A model generated the notes under the pieces. It saw nothing but the letters and a program-made list of their open reading frames with translations. It searched no databases and was not told where the DNA came from. Made by a program: the position numbers and the translations under genes. From Nissolia schottii (Eukaryota; Streptophyta; Magnoliopsida; Fabales; Fabaceae): a stretch of 64,000 nucleotides of DNA. How positions within the stretch are numbered: position 1 is the first letter of the stretch; every line of letters starts with the position of its first letter. The DNA lies in the NCBI GenBank assembly GCA_003254905.1, contig QANU01007296.1, positions 1 to 64,000 on the forward strand, read 5' to 3'. Positions 37,511 to 50,816 of this stretch are shown here, one piece after another.

Positions 37511-40500
37511 ATGACGGTGTTCCACTTCTTCAACTGCGCGATTCTCACCTTCGGCCCTCACGCCGTCTACTATTCCGCCACACCCTTGTATGTCTTCTTT
37601 TCTCCTCTTCCCAATCTCGCTATTCAGATCTATTTTTTACTTCATTATTTGTTTTGCTTCAATTTCCAATTCAGCTTCTTAATCAAAATTAACCATTAAG
37701 ATATTAATTCTATGCCCCCACTGTTCTTTACCTAATTTTATGTCTATGCTTCATATTAGCTGCGATTGAATGGCATACTCAACCGATTGCCTGTTGTTAC
37801 ATCACCTAATAGCTCTGATTAATAGCTTATGACTTAAGCCAGTTCGATTTATTTGATGAAATTATAGACTTAATGTGTGAAGCAATTTTGTTTTTGGGGG
37901 TTTGCCAACATGTGCCCCTCCCCAGGGCACTTGTTAAGGAATCCAATTCAGAATGCTTTCATTGAAAAAAATTATGTTTTTATAAGTTTCTAATGCATTC
38001 AATTTATTAGAAACCATCAAAAAAAATAGCTACTGTGCATGGTTCTTTTTGTGCTAGTGGAGTAATGAGTTTGCGTGTGCAGATCTGAGTATGATACACT
38101 TGGCACCTCTATCAAAACCTCTGTAGTTTATCTAGCAACAGCATTGGTGAAGGTTGGTGAACAGGCTAAATTCTCAACTGTTTGCATCTTTATGTTAATA
38201 TTTGCAACAAAGTAAGATTAAAATCTGAGTTTGATTTTCTTTTGTTTGCATACCCTGGCAGCTTATTTGTCTGGCTACTTTTCTCAAGGTATCTGAAAGC
38301 GATAGCTTCGATCCATATCAGGTATGTTTCTGAATTGCTTATAAGTATGCGTTGATGCAAGTAAATGTTACTTACTTGTAACTACGGTGAATAACAATTA
38401 AATAAATGATTTTTAATCCATAAATGAAAACCACTAATTTACATTTTTTAAAAAAACGTTTTTACTTGTGTCCTACATTGAGATAGAGTAAACGCTTGAC
38501 TTGTGTATTTGATATGTTGCACTGCATGCCTACATTTATATCGAGGGCACCAGATACAGTTGCACAAGAAATATCAACCACGTAATTCTTACATTGTTCA
38601 TTTCGTACCCTTAATCAACTCTGTTTTATATTTGATTTGTGGAATCAGCATAAAATGGAACCACAAATCACAATAGTAACCATGAGTTTAAATAAGGAAC
38701 CTCGCTCCTTTTAGCATTAGGTTATCGGAAGTATGACTTAGACCAAATTGGGATTTATAGCGTTCAAGACTTCAATTTTTTTCATGGGATTTCCACACTT
38801 TTCATAACCTAATTGAAAGTGAATTTTCTATTTTGGAGCCTATTTTTGGTCTCCATCACTTTGTTTGTTCAAATACCATCAATGGCATGTTCTAGGTTTG
38901 TAGGCCACATATGGTTATTTCCCCGGGGGTGCATGTGCAACGTGTGGTGCTAGCTCAGGATCAGTTCATCATTTGCTTTTACATTGTTCTGCTGCTGTTT
39001 CTTTATATGGAATTCTCTGTTTGCCATTTTTTGAGAATGTTGCGTGTGCCCTAGGTCCTTCAACCTACTTTTGGTAACTAGTTTTGGTAGAAGTAAAGCG
39101 ACCAAATTTTTGTGGCAAATGTGCTACACTTTGTTAAGGAGATTTTTTCTATTGAGCAGCTACTTTGGGATAAGATTAGGTTGTTGACTTCTAATTTGTG
39201 TAAAACACGTCTTTTTAAAGTCATTTCCCTTAAAGATATATTGCGGGATTGGGTAGCCTTGCTTCTTTAATTAATGTTTTTGTTTTATGCTGTCTGTTTT
39301 CTTTATATTTTAAGTGGGATCTCTTATTCACTTAAATCTTTGTAAAATTGAAAGCATCTTCTTTGTATTAATGAATATCTTCTTGCCTGAAGTATATGAC
39401 AACAAATTACAATGACACATAACAATGGATGGCTATGGATTTATTAGCATCTATGTAAAGTCATTGTTATTAAGCTTATTATCTTGGGTGATAACAAGTG
39501 GCTTTATTCTTCAGGAATTTTTGAAGGCATTAATAGGTTTTGTAGATGTCGCGGGGCTTTATTTTGCCTTGACCCAGTTGACTCACAGGAACATCTCTCA
39601 GAATCATAAATTTCAGGCAGTTGGACTTGGTATGTGTGACAGGCTATATAATTATATAACAAAATAAAGTTTACATGTATGAATATCTTGGAAGTGTGTT
39701 CTCCTTCCAATATCAGCCTGTGGTGTTTCTATTGTACTCTGTTTCTCTAATCTTCATTTGGTCTTAATGACATTTTTCTTTTGGCAGGCTGGGCGTTTGC
39801 TGATTCTGTACTGCATAGATTGGCACCTCTTTGGGTGGGTGCCAGAGGATTAGAATTTACCTGGGATTACATTCTGCAGGGCCTTGAGGCTAATGCAAAT
39901 TTGGTATGTTCTTTCTCTCTATGCTAAAAGACACGCACACGCGCGCACAATATTAAGATTGAAATTTATCTTGTGGTTTGGCTGCCAAACCAGACAGTCT
40001 GATCTAACTAAAGAATTTAGTCAATATTCTCCTTGAGTTTGGAACTTTTTATAATTCTACATTGGTTAGAATGCTGAAACAGTTTGTTGCTATGTGCTGT
40101 GCTGAGTGTTGTAGGTGAACACGCTTTATCAATTTGTAATCATTTTGTTTTTTGTGTATTTATCTGTGTTTTTAAAGGGTTTCTGCACTTGTATCTGTAC
40201 AGGTATTGAGCATATCCCTCGCCGCACTGGGATCTTTGATGTGGCTACGAAAAAATAAACCGAAGACCCTCATTCCGATAATATACTTATGTGCAGGGAT
40301 TGTGGCAACTATGCCATCAATCACAAGGTCTTTCCTGACTCATTACAATTAGTGTTGTGATGTTAATATTCATAAATTCATTTTCACAATTTCATTTTTC
40401 ATTTCCCTATACAAATGCTCTGTTAGGATAAGATGGTAGTCATTATTAAGTCTGTCGTAAGTTGCACTTTTTATGTTTCATTTGCTGTGTTGTTTGCTAA

Positions 40501-40640
40501 ACTATGTCTTGTGCAGCTATCTGAGGCGTGGATTGGGGTGGCACTTTCCAAAAGTGGTAGGTTTTGAGCTCTTCACGTCCTTGGTGATGGCTTTTATAAG
40601 TTGGCAACTGTTTGCTGCATGTCAGAGACCTTCTATGTGA
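37511..40640 (+). CDS. TMEM147-like ER membrane protein
   Basis: Seven exons: 37511-37587, 38083-38152, 38262-38321, 39515-39629, 39788-39903, 40203-40327, 40517-40640. All junctions are GT-AG and phases agree; together 687 nt, 228 residues. The protein starts MTVFHFFNCAILTFGPHAVY and contains DVAGLYFALTQLTHRNIS, then GWAFADSVLHRLAPLWVGAR, and ends SWQLFAACQRPSM. This is the plant form of transmembrane protein 147, with several hydrophobic segments over the whole length. In animals TMEM147 forms an ER complex with Nicalin and NOMO at the multipass translocon. The same role in plants is assumed, not shown. The gene looks intact. Intron 3 (38322-39514) is the largest because it holds a LINE remnant. 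Confidence 0.95.
38880..39395 (+). mobile_element. truncated LINE (non-LTR retrotransposon) 3' end in intron 3
   Basis: One frame reads GACATCGASSGSVHHLLLHC, the CxxC...HxxxxxC zinc-binding motif (zf-RVT) typical of the C-terminus of plant L1-type reverse transcriptase polyproteins. The tail TTTGTAAAATTGAAAGCATC then CTTCTTTGTATTAATGAA resembles plant LINE 3' ends. It is in the same orientation as the host gene. Only the 3' part is present, with stops, so it is a dead 5'-truncated copy. The left boundary is approximate. Confidence 0.55.
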
Positions 40641-42029
40641 GAATGCTGATCACCTGATCATAGAATCCTGCTTAGTTATTTGATGGCTAGCAATTTGATT
40701 GAGGGTCTGCTCTGTGGTAATTGCCATGTTGTTTCTTTAAATTAAGTTAGATGTTTTATAAATGACATTCTTGGTAGCTCGATTTTATTTATTTGGCACA
40801 CTCACCTGAGTTTCCTGTGATAAAGTGTTGACTGCAATTAATTGTAAAATTTTGATCATCAGAAAATGAGATGCTATGGTTTACACTCTATTTTAGGGAT
40901 GATACCTATTTCAAACAATTTTGAGACCCAGTTGGCAAATGATTATTGACTGATTATCTGTTGTTATTTTCTTATGATTAAATTTATCATCAATCCACGT
41001 CATGTCGCCATTCTATTCTTTGTTGGTGACACACTGAGCTGTCCCCCGTCTCTTTAGGTTCGTGCAAATGGACGGAGTGGCTTAAGAATTCTAGTTTTTC
41101 TGTCTGTGGTTAACTGAAGAATTTTGTGCGAACTGCTAGTCTTTTGTGCACTTGTAAATGGGGTTTTTTAGTTTTTTTCGACCGAAGTTTCTACCATCAT
41201 TTCGATACTTGGAGATTGATGTATCAAATACTTTGTGAATTGCATTACGGGTGAATGTAGTGAAAGATTTCTGACATCCATTACGCAACACATTCACCAT
41301 TATGTAACTAAAATTCGCGAGAAATTATGGGTACAAAAATGCCTGTGTTGCTTGATTTATGCATATGAAAACTGAAGCGGAAGGTGGCAATACTTACTAT
41401 CCCATTATTTCTTCGTCAAAACTGAAAAATAAATACCTTTTGCATATTAGCATACGGTACTCTTATTTCACATTGACATAACCCAAACTCAAACTGTGTG
41501 TGTATATATATATAATGTCTATACGTGTCTGCTTTCTGATACAGTTTTATCTGTGTGTCTGTAGGCCAAACATTTTTCACGTCAATATAAGTCGTTGCAA
41601 GATAAAATTTCGTCTCAACTGTTTAAACATCCGAGTTCCATTTACAATCTCTTTGCTATCCCAACTAATTTCTTCTTTATTCTCGTCGCATCCACTGTCA
41701 TGGAGCATTCTCTAACACTAAGTGGAGTTAAATACTAGTTTCTTCTAATTGTATAAACCGAACAAGAGAAAACAATCTTGGGGTTGTGTATCTCATGGGC
41801 TCTGTTTCCCGTGGCAAAGAGATTAAAATCACATATATTGGCAGGGCAGCAGTTCAGCAAGACATGCCAATTATTCACGAGAGATCATCCAATTACAAAC
41901 ACAAAAATGAAACTTTGACAAATAAAAACGTTTCAGTAGTGATAATTCAAAACAGGAGAAAATCCATTCGGTATACATAAACATACATATAATTAATCAC
42001 TACTAAGCAGCTTATCTGATTCAAAGTTT
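40641..42029. other. 3' region of the TMEM147-like gene and spacer
   Basis: It holds the 3' UTR of the TMEM147-like gene and, from the other side, that of petM. No further gene seen. Confidence 0.45.
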
Positions 42030-42428
42030 TCACTCTGCCTCGGACTCCTCCAACCACGCTTCAACTCGAAGAAGAACAAACCCAACAGCAACCCCAACCA
42101 GAACAAGTCCATTCATGATAGCAGCAATGGTGAATATCTCACCCGCGGCATTGCACGTGGACGAGAGCGCCCCTCCTCCCTTTCCTTTTCCACTCGATGA
42201 TGCCTTCATTGAGCTCACGATCTTAGCGAAGCACTTGTCAGTGCTCAAAGGAAGCCCCATAGAGATCACGCCACTGCTGGCCTTCAAACCCCTAAACGAA
42301 TTTAGGCCTCTTACGTGCACCAATTTTTTCGTTATCTTCTTGCTGGTGTTGGTGGTTGTGGTGCTCACCATGGCTCCCGTGATGTTCTGAGGAGAGAGGA
42401 CAGCTGTTGCCATGGCCATTTTGATCAC
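42030..42428 (-). CDS. petM: cytochrome b6f complex subunit 7 (PetM), nuclear-encoded
   Basis: Single-exon frame of 132 residues. The first about 90 residues are rich in Ser, Thr, Lys and Ala, as in a chloroplast transit peptide. The last about 40 carry [15 protein letters not shown], one membrane helix ([16 protein letters not shown]) and the acidic tail ESEAE, as in plant PetM. PetM is a small single-span subunit of the thylakoid cytochrome b6f complex, which passes electrons from plastoquinol to plastocyanin. Possible starts are Met1, Met4 and Met6; the outermost is given, but an inner one (MAMATAVL or MATAVL) is more usual for the family. It looks intact. I recognise it from the mature part only. 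Confidence 0.85.
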   Translation of the reverse strand: MIKMAMATAVLSPQNITGAMVSTTTTNTSKKITKKLVHVRGLNSFRGLKASSGVISMGLPLSTDKCFAKIVSSMKASSSGKGKGGGALSSTCNAAGEIFTIAAIMNGLVLVGVAVGFVLLRVEAWLEESEAE

Positions 42429-44181
42429 TTATTCACTTACCCAGAAGCAATAACCGATCAACCGGAGTTGCAGAGTGATGTTAAATAAAGTGGATCAGTT
42501 ACCAGTGTATGCGGGATTTGAACGGGGATCATACGGCGAGGAAAGGAAAGAGAGTATTTCTTTGGATAAGGGGCTGAGGATTTGATTGGCTGATAGGCCA
42601 AGAATACCCTGTTGTTGGATTAGATGCCGGAAAACATGAAATTAAATGGTGGGCCATAATTCCGCGTTGTATCACCTCAATTATTGACACCTAGCTGCCC
42701 ACTTTTAATTTTATTTTTTAAAAATGAGATAAATTCAACTAATCAAAATTTGTTAAAATTACACTTTCCTTCTAGTTTTTTACTAGGGCTAAACACTAAT
42801 ATCTGTTAAGTTTTGAATTTAGTCAACTCGATTGTAATTTTATATCTCTAATTAATTCATTTTAAATACGAAACTCAAGATTTTGATTAATTTTCATGGT
42901 TTGAAGTTACGGTAGTAAACTAGAGGTTTGAGCTTGGCTTCCCCAAGTTAAGTATATAGAAATTCTTAGATATTACTAGGAAAAAAAAGTTTTGTAATGT
43001 TTTATTCATAAAGAGTACAAATAAAAGATTTCACACATTTGTGAGTCTAATTGTTTAAAAGTTATTTAATATATTTATTGTAATAATAAATTCTTTGTTA
43101 TAATTAAACAAACACCTGATAAATACGTAAATAACATAAGGCATGATAATAAATTATGATAGTTTACTTTAAAACATTAAATATTCTTTGGTTCCTATGA
43201 GATTTCTTTTTCACCCCAAAAGGAGAAAATATGCTTTCTAATTCACTTCTATTTAAAGTAATTGAGATTGATATCTCACCAAAAGTTAAAACAGGTAAGG
43301 TTATAACTAAAAAGAAGCTACAGGCCATCATCGAAAAAATAATACAAAAATATCGTGATTCAATATATTTTAAATGATTGTAAAATATATATGTGTGTGT
43401 AAAAGTTATAGCATAACAAGAGGACGTGGTAAAATGTAGTCAAATTCATTTCATGCACCTATATATCAAAAATATCCTGGATGTATTTTTTTGGGGGGTC
43501 TAAGTTGGAATATAAATTAAAGATGAATATAATGAAGGATTTATATATCAAAAAAGAAAATATGAATTATAATGAACTCGTTTAAGGATAATTTGTGGAC
43601 CATATATAGCTAGCCATTGTGAATCAGTGCTCGCACGAGAAAACTTGTCAAGAAAAACAAGTTATTAGTAAAGCAGACATGGAACATTTGAAATTTAGAA
43701 TACTGATCCAACCTCTAAAATTAAAATAGAAAACTAAACAACATGCATACAAGAATGGACTGGAGTCGCTAAATATTTTTCTTTCCCTGCGTATGTGTTA
43801 GCCAAACATGCAAGTTCTTGCCTAAGCGACATTCCGTTACACGCAAATTTAGGTAAGGAAACTACACCTGCCTAATTAAGCCAAGTGAATCCACGGTCGA
43901 AACCACCATCCAAAATTAGAGGCATTACAGCACCAAAGAGTTAACTGGGGGCATAACACAAATTAACCACCACCTAATTTTGTGGCACCTAGAGATTGCA
44001 TAAAAGGCCTTCCCAATGTGGGTTCAGAAATTGTTGCAGGGCCTCTCGTATGGCTTTTAATTCATTCTGTATTTCTCTCTCAATATAATCCCCTTGCAAT
44101 TCCACCCTTGTATTCTTCTCCCCCGTATACACCTTTTACAAGCAGCCTTGGGGGTTTTCCAAGGTGGCGGTTTCTCAAACA
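42429..44181. other. spacer between divergent petM and LRX genes
   Basis: The two genes are transcribed away from each other, so this 1.75 kb holds both promoters. It is AT-rich in the middle. No other gene or clear repeat was seen. Confidence 0.45.
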
Positions 44182-46279
44182 ATGCAGGCCTCGGGCTGCT
44201 TCTTGATATCATTGTCCTTGTTGATCCTTTCATCTTACGCACTTTCCAGCGATGAAGTCTCCTTCATCACTCGTCGCCAATTGCTACATCTCCACGAGAA
44301 TGCCGATCTGCCTGATTCCTTCGTAGATAACTACGTGACGGACCTAGCTTTCTCCAACCCAAGGCTCAAGCGTGCATACATTGCACTTGAGGCATGGAAG
44401 AGGGCCTTCTATTCAGACCCGACGAACTTCACCAAGAATTGGGTGGGCCCGGACGTTTGTTCCTACAAAGGAGTTTACTGCGCCCCTGCTCTGGACGACC
44501 CCAACATCGAAGTGGTCGCTGGCATTGACCTCAACCACGCCGACATTGCAGGCTACATCCCTTCGGAGTTCGGTTTGTTGACCGACCTCGCTCTCCTGCA
44601 CATTAACTCGAACAGGTTCTGCGGGATCCTCCCCAAGAGCTTCTCCAAGTTGAAGCTCTTGCACGAGCTTGACATCAGCAATAATCGCTTCGTGGGGCCA
44701 TTCCCGAAGCCCGTTCTGCCGATTCCAGATCTGAAATTCCTCGACCTCAGGTTCAACGACTTCGAAGGCGAGATTCCGTGGGAGGTTTTCAACAAGACGC
44801 TGGACGCGATCTTCCTGAACAACAACAGGTTCACGTCAACCATCCCTGAGAATCTCGGGAGCTCCCCCGCCAGCGTGGTGGTCCTGGCCAACAACCGCCT
44901 CCACGGATGCGTTCCGGGGAGCATTGGGCAGATGGAGAAGACGCTGAACGAGTTCGTTATAATCAACAACAACATCACGGGGTGCCTGCCCGCAGACATC
45001 GGGAAGCTGGGCCACGTGTCAGTGTTTGACGTCAGCCAGAACGCGTTGGTTGGGGTGCTGCCGAGGACGTTCAACGGCCTGAAGGAAGTGGAGTACCTGT
45101 CTATCGCGCGCAACAAGCTGACGGGGTTCGTGCCGCGCAACATATGCGGGCTGCCCAACCTGGTGAACTTCACGTTCAGTTACAACTACTTCAACGGCGA
45201 GGAGGAAGGGTGCGTGCCTCCAGGGAAGGACATGAGGTTGGATGACAAGAGCAACTGCATACCAGATAGGCCGAAGCAGAAGGGGGCAAGCTCGTGCAAT
45301 GCGGTGATAAGCAAGCCTGTTGATTGCAGCAAGGCACAATGTGGCCACCCTTCACCTGCACCGTCATCGTCTAGTAACAATCCTCCGAGTGAGAATAAGC
45401 CAACCCCAACACCATCGGTGCCAAAGCCTACTCCCTCCTCTCCATCTAATCCTGAGAAGCCAACACCTTCAGTACCAAAGCCTACACCTTCTTCTTCGAA
45501 TCCTCCACCAATCGAGAAGAAGCCAACCCCCCCAACGCCTACACCTTCTTCTTCAAAGCCAACACCTTCACCCACACCTCCTTCTTCTTCTTCGAATCCT
45601 CCTCCAAGTGAGAAGGAAACACCATCGGTTCCTCAACTAAAGCCTACACCTTCTTCTCCTTCGAATCCTCCACCAAGTGAGAATCCAACGCCGTCGGTGC
45701 CGACTCCTAATTCTAAGCCTCCAACCGAGAGCCAAAATACACCGTTGGCACCAAAACCACCGACAGAGCAGTCACAGTCACCACCTGAGGATGATCCTCA
45801 CGGGGAAGCACCTGGTACCCGAACAAGGCCTCCACGCTCTCCTCCTCCATCTTCTTCTCTCAACTCTCTACCACCACCTGTACAATCTCCACCGCCGCCA
45901 GTTCACTCTCCACCACCACCTGTACAATCTCCACCGCCGCCAGTTCACTNACTCTCCACCGCCACCAGTTTCCTCTCCACCACCGCCCGTCCACTCCCCG
46001 CCACCACCGGTATACTCTCCACCACCACCACCACCACCGGTGCACTCTCCACCACCACCAGTTCACTCTCCTCCACCACCCGTCCACTCACCACCACCCC
46101 CAGTACAGTCACCACCACCACCGGCCTTCTCACCACCACCTCCAGCATTCTCTCCTCCACCACCAGCTTCACCTCCTCCTCAAGTTAATGCAGCCCCACC
46201 AGAAGATGACATCATTCTACCACCTCACTTCGGGTCTTCATATGCTTCACCGCCTCCACCAATCGTCGCTGGCTACTAA
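44182..46279 (+). CDS. leucine-rich-repeat extensin (LRX/PEX family)
   Basis: Intronless. From the ATG at 44182 there is a signal peptide (about residues 1-22), an N-terminal LRR cap with NWVGPDVCSYKGVYCAPALD, about ten leucine-rich repeats (roughly residues 95-340, for example DLNHADIAGYIPSEFGLL), a Cys-rich hinge ending PVDCSKAQCGHP, and a long extensin part. The extensin part starts with KPTPSVPKPTPSS-type repeats and continues with many SPPPPVHSPPPPVQ units to the end PPPPIVAGY. LRX proteins anchor in the cell wall and sense wall state during tip or polar growth by binding RALF peptides. Pollen-type members look like this one, but expression is not known. At 45950 an N, inside the SPPPPV array, shifts the frame. 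Past it the array resumes in another frame to the stop at 46277-46279. The true length is probably about 697 residues. Confidence 0.93.
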
Positions 46280-46607
46280 ATGGTGCGCACATTCATGCAA
46301 CTAACTGCCCCACTACTTCTTCTACTTTGTAGCATGGAGAGAGACGTACAACATTGATCTTCAGCTGAATTAACGTGATGAGAGTACCTCATTAGATATG
46401 AAATAGCATGAATTCACTTTTTTAACTGATCGAAATTGAAGATTCTGTAACGAAAGCATTGTATAAGAGAGAATTTGTCATTTATTATCTAGTTCATCTC
46501 ATGATGTTTGCATGGCTATCGAGTTCAGATCTCAAGCATTTTATATATTTTTAGATAAACATGTGATTAAAAATTACCTCTTAAGGGCACACACAAAAAT
46601 GTAATAG

Positions 46608-46644
<37 letters not shown>

Positions 46645-46806
46645 AAAACACACATATTTAACTATAATGATGGGACTCACATTTTTTTCTCTTAGTCATG
46701 TGCCTATCAAGAATATCTCATTATTAATTCTCATTCTTACCGTCTATAATTTTTTTTCCTGTCAATCTCCTGGGAAGTGGCTAGTGAGTCAGTATACGAA
46801 AATTAT
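46280..46806. other. LRX 3' region with (CA)n(TA)n microsatellite
   Basis: It holds the LRX 3' UTR and a (CA)n(TA)n tract at 46608-46644. The 5-bp target copy ATTAT of the following retroelement lies at 46802-46806. Confidence 0.6.
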
Positions 46807-47088
46807 TCTTAACATACAACACACACAGTATATTTATACTGTAGAATTATACTATAGACTAGAATTAGTTAGTATTGTATATACGATAGTTAGAGAAGTC
46901 AATTACGGGCATACGGCTCCTAACTGAGAACATGGCATCTATGCCACTGTGTGTGTGTGTATATATATATCCAAATGTACATGCTCAATATTCAGTAATG
47001 AGAATCGTTCTCTCCAAAACTCATCTTTCTTACCATTTCTTTCTACAAGCTTTCATAGAAGCCCGTGCTTCATCGTGAGATTATGTTA
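46807..47088 (+). repeat. left LTR of the copia element
   Basis: 282 bp, starting TCTTAACA and ending TGTTA. It pairs with 50817-51075. A TG tract and a TATATATATATCC stretch lie in the middle. Confidence 0.8.
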
Positions 47089-47747
47089 TGGTATCAGAGC
47101 TCGGCTAGAGAGCTCTGCTTGGCACTCATAATGAATCAGCTTCCGCGTTCTGCAATTTTTCTTCGTCGAAGCTTTGGAATTTCGAGATCCACAAACGCGT
47201 CTTGCAATTTCTTGAGGTTTTAATTGGCAGAAAAAATTTCCTATGGAATTTCGGAGGTTCTTGATACTTCTATTTTCAAGATCTCCTCGAGGTTCCGATC
47301 GGTGAAATTTGTAGTTTTCACATCCCTCTCTTGTTCGTCAATTTTTCCCCAATCATGGATGCTCTCGATCTTGCCCCAAATGGAGGACAGCGACGCGTGG
47401 TGAATCCTCTCGATCCTACAGCAAATGGAGGATGAATACAAGTGGTGAACATGCCATATTAGGTCAATCCACTCTTTGATCCCTCGAGCGCTTATTTCTT
47501 GCATTCTAGTGAAGGTTCTGGTCAAGTTCTAGGTCTTCGTCATTGTCTGAAAGCAATTACCACACCTGGTCTCGAAGCATTGTCATGGCGCTTGAAGTCA
47601 ATAATAAAATGGCGTTTGTTGATGGAAGCATTATAGAACCACCACTAGGTACACCATAACGTTCTGTTTGGGAAAGGAACAACAAGACAATGCTCTCCTA
47701 TTTGATTCGAGCATTGGATGATGAGATAGCGCAAAGTGTGATTATCA

Positions 47748-49555
47748 GGCCCCAACCTAAGGCATGACCGCACGTAGGGCTACTGCCCTACAGAAGCTCT
47801 GACGTGACATACTAAACATGTATTAAATACTCATAATGGTGAATAAATGACTTTATTTATAAAATATCTTTATAACATAACTGTTTAAATAACTGATCTG
47901 AAATAAACATTGAGTTTACATAATGTCATCACTGAAATGAAATACATGAATGCTAAAATAAGGACTTTGCCCTAAGTGTCTGGAGCATAACTATATATAA
48001 CTTAGGTAGTCCCAACTACGAAGCGGACCTTACCACTGACGCTTGAAATCTTGCTCACTAGATGAGAGGGGCGTTCTTACTATTCTCAGTCGAATATGAA
48101 AATGTCATCAACAGAGGGGTGAGTTTGTCATCTCAGTAGTGGATGCCTCAGTGCCATACAAATAACACATATTGCATATAATATCATGGCATGCAGATGC
48201 ATGTGTGTGTATATACTGAAAGAATATTCAACAATTAAAGCATATATAATTGTTATTTGGATAAACTAACTAAACTAAATATATTGAATTAACTGTTGTA
48301 AAACTGGTATGTTGTATGTATGCCCATGTCCTCTGACAGAGGAGCACAATTCAAGGGAGCCTTACCTCGACCTTACTTCACCAAGATAAATACAGGTGGT
48401 TCTGCTACGCACACAATCCGGATGCCTGTGAGGGTAGCATACCTTAAGTTTGAGGAGCCTTGCGCTTGGAGGTCTGGTAGGGCCCGCATGCCATAACTAA
48501 GGAGCCTTGCACTCATATCTATCTACTACTGGGTCTGGGTTATGAGGTCGTAGGACCTCGTATTATTCTAGGTTATCTACCTTAGAATCTACTGTTTGTG
48601 AAGTCTTTTAGGAGAGTTGTCTTTGGTTACCCATGTTGTTAAGGCCTAAGCCTACAGATTATGACAATTGTGCCCTAGTTAGCTAATCTTGTTTATTAGT
48701 TCGGGCTTAAGGACTAAAGTCCCACACTTAGGACATGATTCCCAAGTAAGAGAGGTGCGTTGCATCGGACATGTGCGTCACATCGGACATCTTAAGTACC
48801 AAGTGTTGCCTTATCCATAACCTGCCCCTTGTTAGGCTTCATGCCTTAACTGAAGTCTTTATTAAATTCTTGTTACATAATCCTAACCAAACTGTTCTAA
48901 GGGATATGTCTATGGGTCTAAGTCTTTGTCCTAACATAGCAATAGCATAACATAGCATAATATGAGCATAAATAACATGGCATGTATAATACATAAGCAT
49001 GGCATCTACTGAGCATATATATAATTATCTAAATATCTACTAGTATGTTATAAGCATATTTGACTGTATTGATGGACCACCGAGGTGGAATCATCGATGC
49101 ACTAGGACCGCCACTCACTTGGAATGTCGCGGAAAGGAGGAACAATGGCACTGGGGGCTCTAAGCGGCATGGTGTTGGCTCTTGGAAAGGCCAACACAAA
49201 CCACCATCAGAAGCCCAAAAAGAAATCTTTAATTGGTAGGCCCTGCGGCAACAATCTAGCATAGTTATGGGGTTCCGGCATCGCCACAACGTCTTGTTGA
49301 TTGCCGTGAGCCACTACTACCAAAGTAACGGTGCTGGGGCCTACTACCCTAGGCCATCCTAAAAAGGATTGGCTGCCTACCAAGGTGAAGGCGATGCTTC
49401 TTCACAAGAGAGAGAGGGACAAAAAGTGAGTAGAAACTCATTCTAGAGAGAATAGGGAGTCAGAAGCTCTGAACGAATTGGAATGGGGGAGGAGAGCTAT
49501 ATATATAGGAGAAGGGATAACCAAAGGGCCTGGCCAGGCAATCTCCTAGTCCAAA
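47748..49555 (-). mobile_element. unidentified LTR-like sequence inside the copia element
   Basis: This stretch is unrelated to copia coding DNA on either side. On the minus strand it has a CTCCTATATATATAG box (about 49495-49511), a CT-rich leader, and near the far end GTGCGGTCATGCC followed by GGTTGGGGCCTGA, a style seen in plant gypsy LTR ends. I could not find matching target copies, so its edges and nature are tentative. It may be a solo LTR or a chimeric rearrangement. Confidence 0.35.
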
Positions 49556-50816
49556 AACATGGAACTAGGTTTTCAAGTCAGCAACGGATCGTTGGAGCTA
49601 GGTTTTCAAGTTAGATTAGCTGATGGCAATTTGGTTCTTGCCACCAAAGCTGTAACTATTTTTTTCTCAGGAAAACTAGTTTTACATAATGTGTTATTCC
49701 TTCCTGGTTTCAGTTTTAATCTAATTTCTATCACAAAACTCACTTATGCATCGACTTGTTTCGCTAGATTTACTAATACTTTCTGCAAAATACAGGACAC
49801 AGTAACTATGAGGATGATTGGATTTGCTAGAGTGCAAGATGGCTTGTATGTGTTGGACAGCCCCAGAATACCACAAAAGCAATTGACCCTTGCTATCAAT
49901 TCTATTTATGTACCTCATTCTGGTAATTGCCATTATAGGTTAGGCCATTTAGCTAGAGATAAGCTTTCTATACTTGTGAACCAGTTTCCTTACATTTCAA
50001 GCAATAAATGTGATGAGTTTTGCATTATATGTACTTTGGCTAAACAAAAATGATTGCCTTTTCCTACAAGTAATATCAGAAATAATGTTGGATTTGATTT
50101 ACTGCATATGGACATATGGGGTCTTTTGGCCATAAAATCCATTTATGGTCGCAGGTATTTTCTAACCATAGTGAATGATCATTCAAGGCACACCTGGATT
50201 TTCTTACTTCAAGCAAAATCAGAGGCTCTTAATTGCATCAAATAATTTATAGCACTAGTTGAAAACCATTTTTCATTTATAATAAAAAGGATTAGATCTG
50301 ACCAAGACCCTAAGTTTAAACTCACTAACCTGCGCCTTGCTGGTTTTAGTGATTCTGACTACCAGCTTGTCCCACTACATGCAGGTCTGTTACAGGATTT
50401 TGCATTTATCTTGTTTATGCCTTGATCTCTTGGAAAGTGAAGAAACAATACACCGTATCTCATTCTTTCTCAGAGGCTTAGTACAGGCTCTTGTTGCCAC
50501 CACTTGCAAAATTCAGTGGTTACTCTATCTTCTTCATGATTTTGGCATATCACAATCCATGTCTGCCCCTTTGGATTGTGAAAACAAATCCACTCTTTTT
50601 TAGTAGCAAATCCAGTTTTTCATGAGCGAAGCAAACACATTGAACTTGACTGTCATGTGGCTTGTGACAAACTCAAATCCGGACTCAATCATTTCTTGCC
50701 AATTTGCTCCCAGGATCAAGTTGTTGATTTGTTCACAAAGGCTTTACCTCTGAAGCCTTTCTTGCACTTAACCCAAGCTTGGCATGTTAAATCTCCACTT
50801 CAAGCTTGAGGGGGGC

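Noticed and set aside
44057-46172. Long open frames antisense to or out of frame with the LRX gene
   Set aside because: They are by-products of the GC-rich, repetitive LRX coding sequence. The sense frame has signal peptide, LRR and extensin domains.
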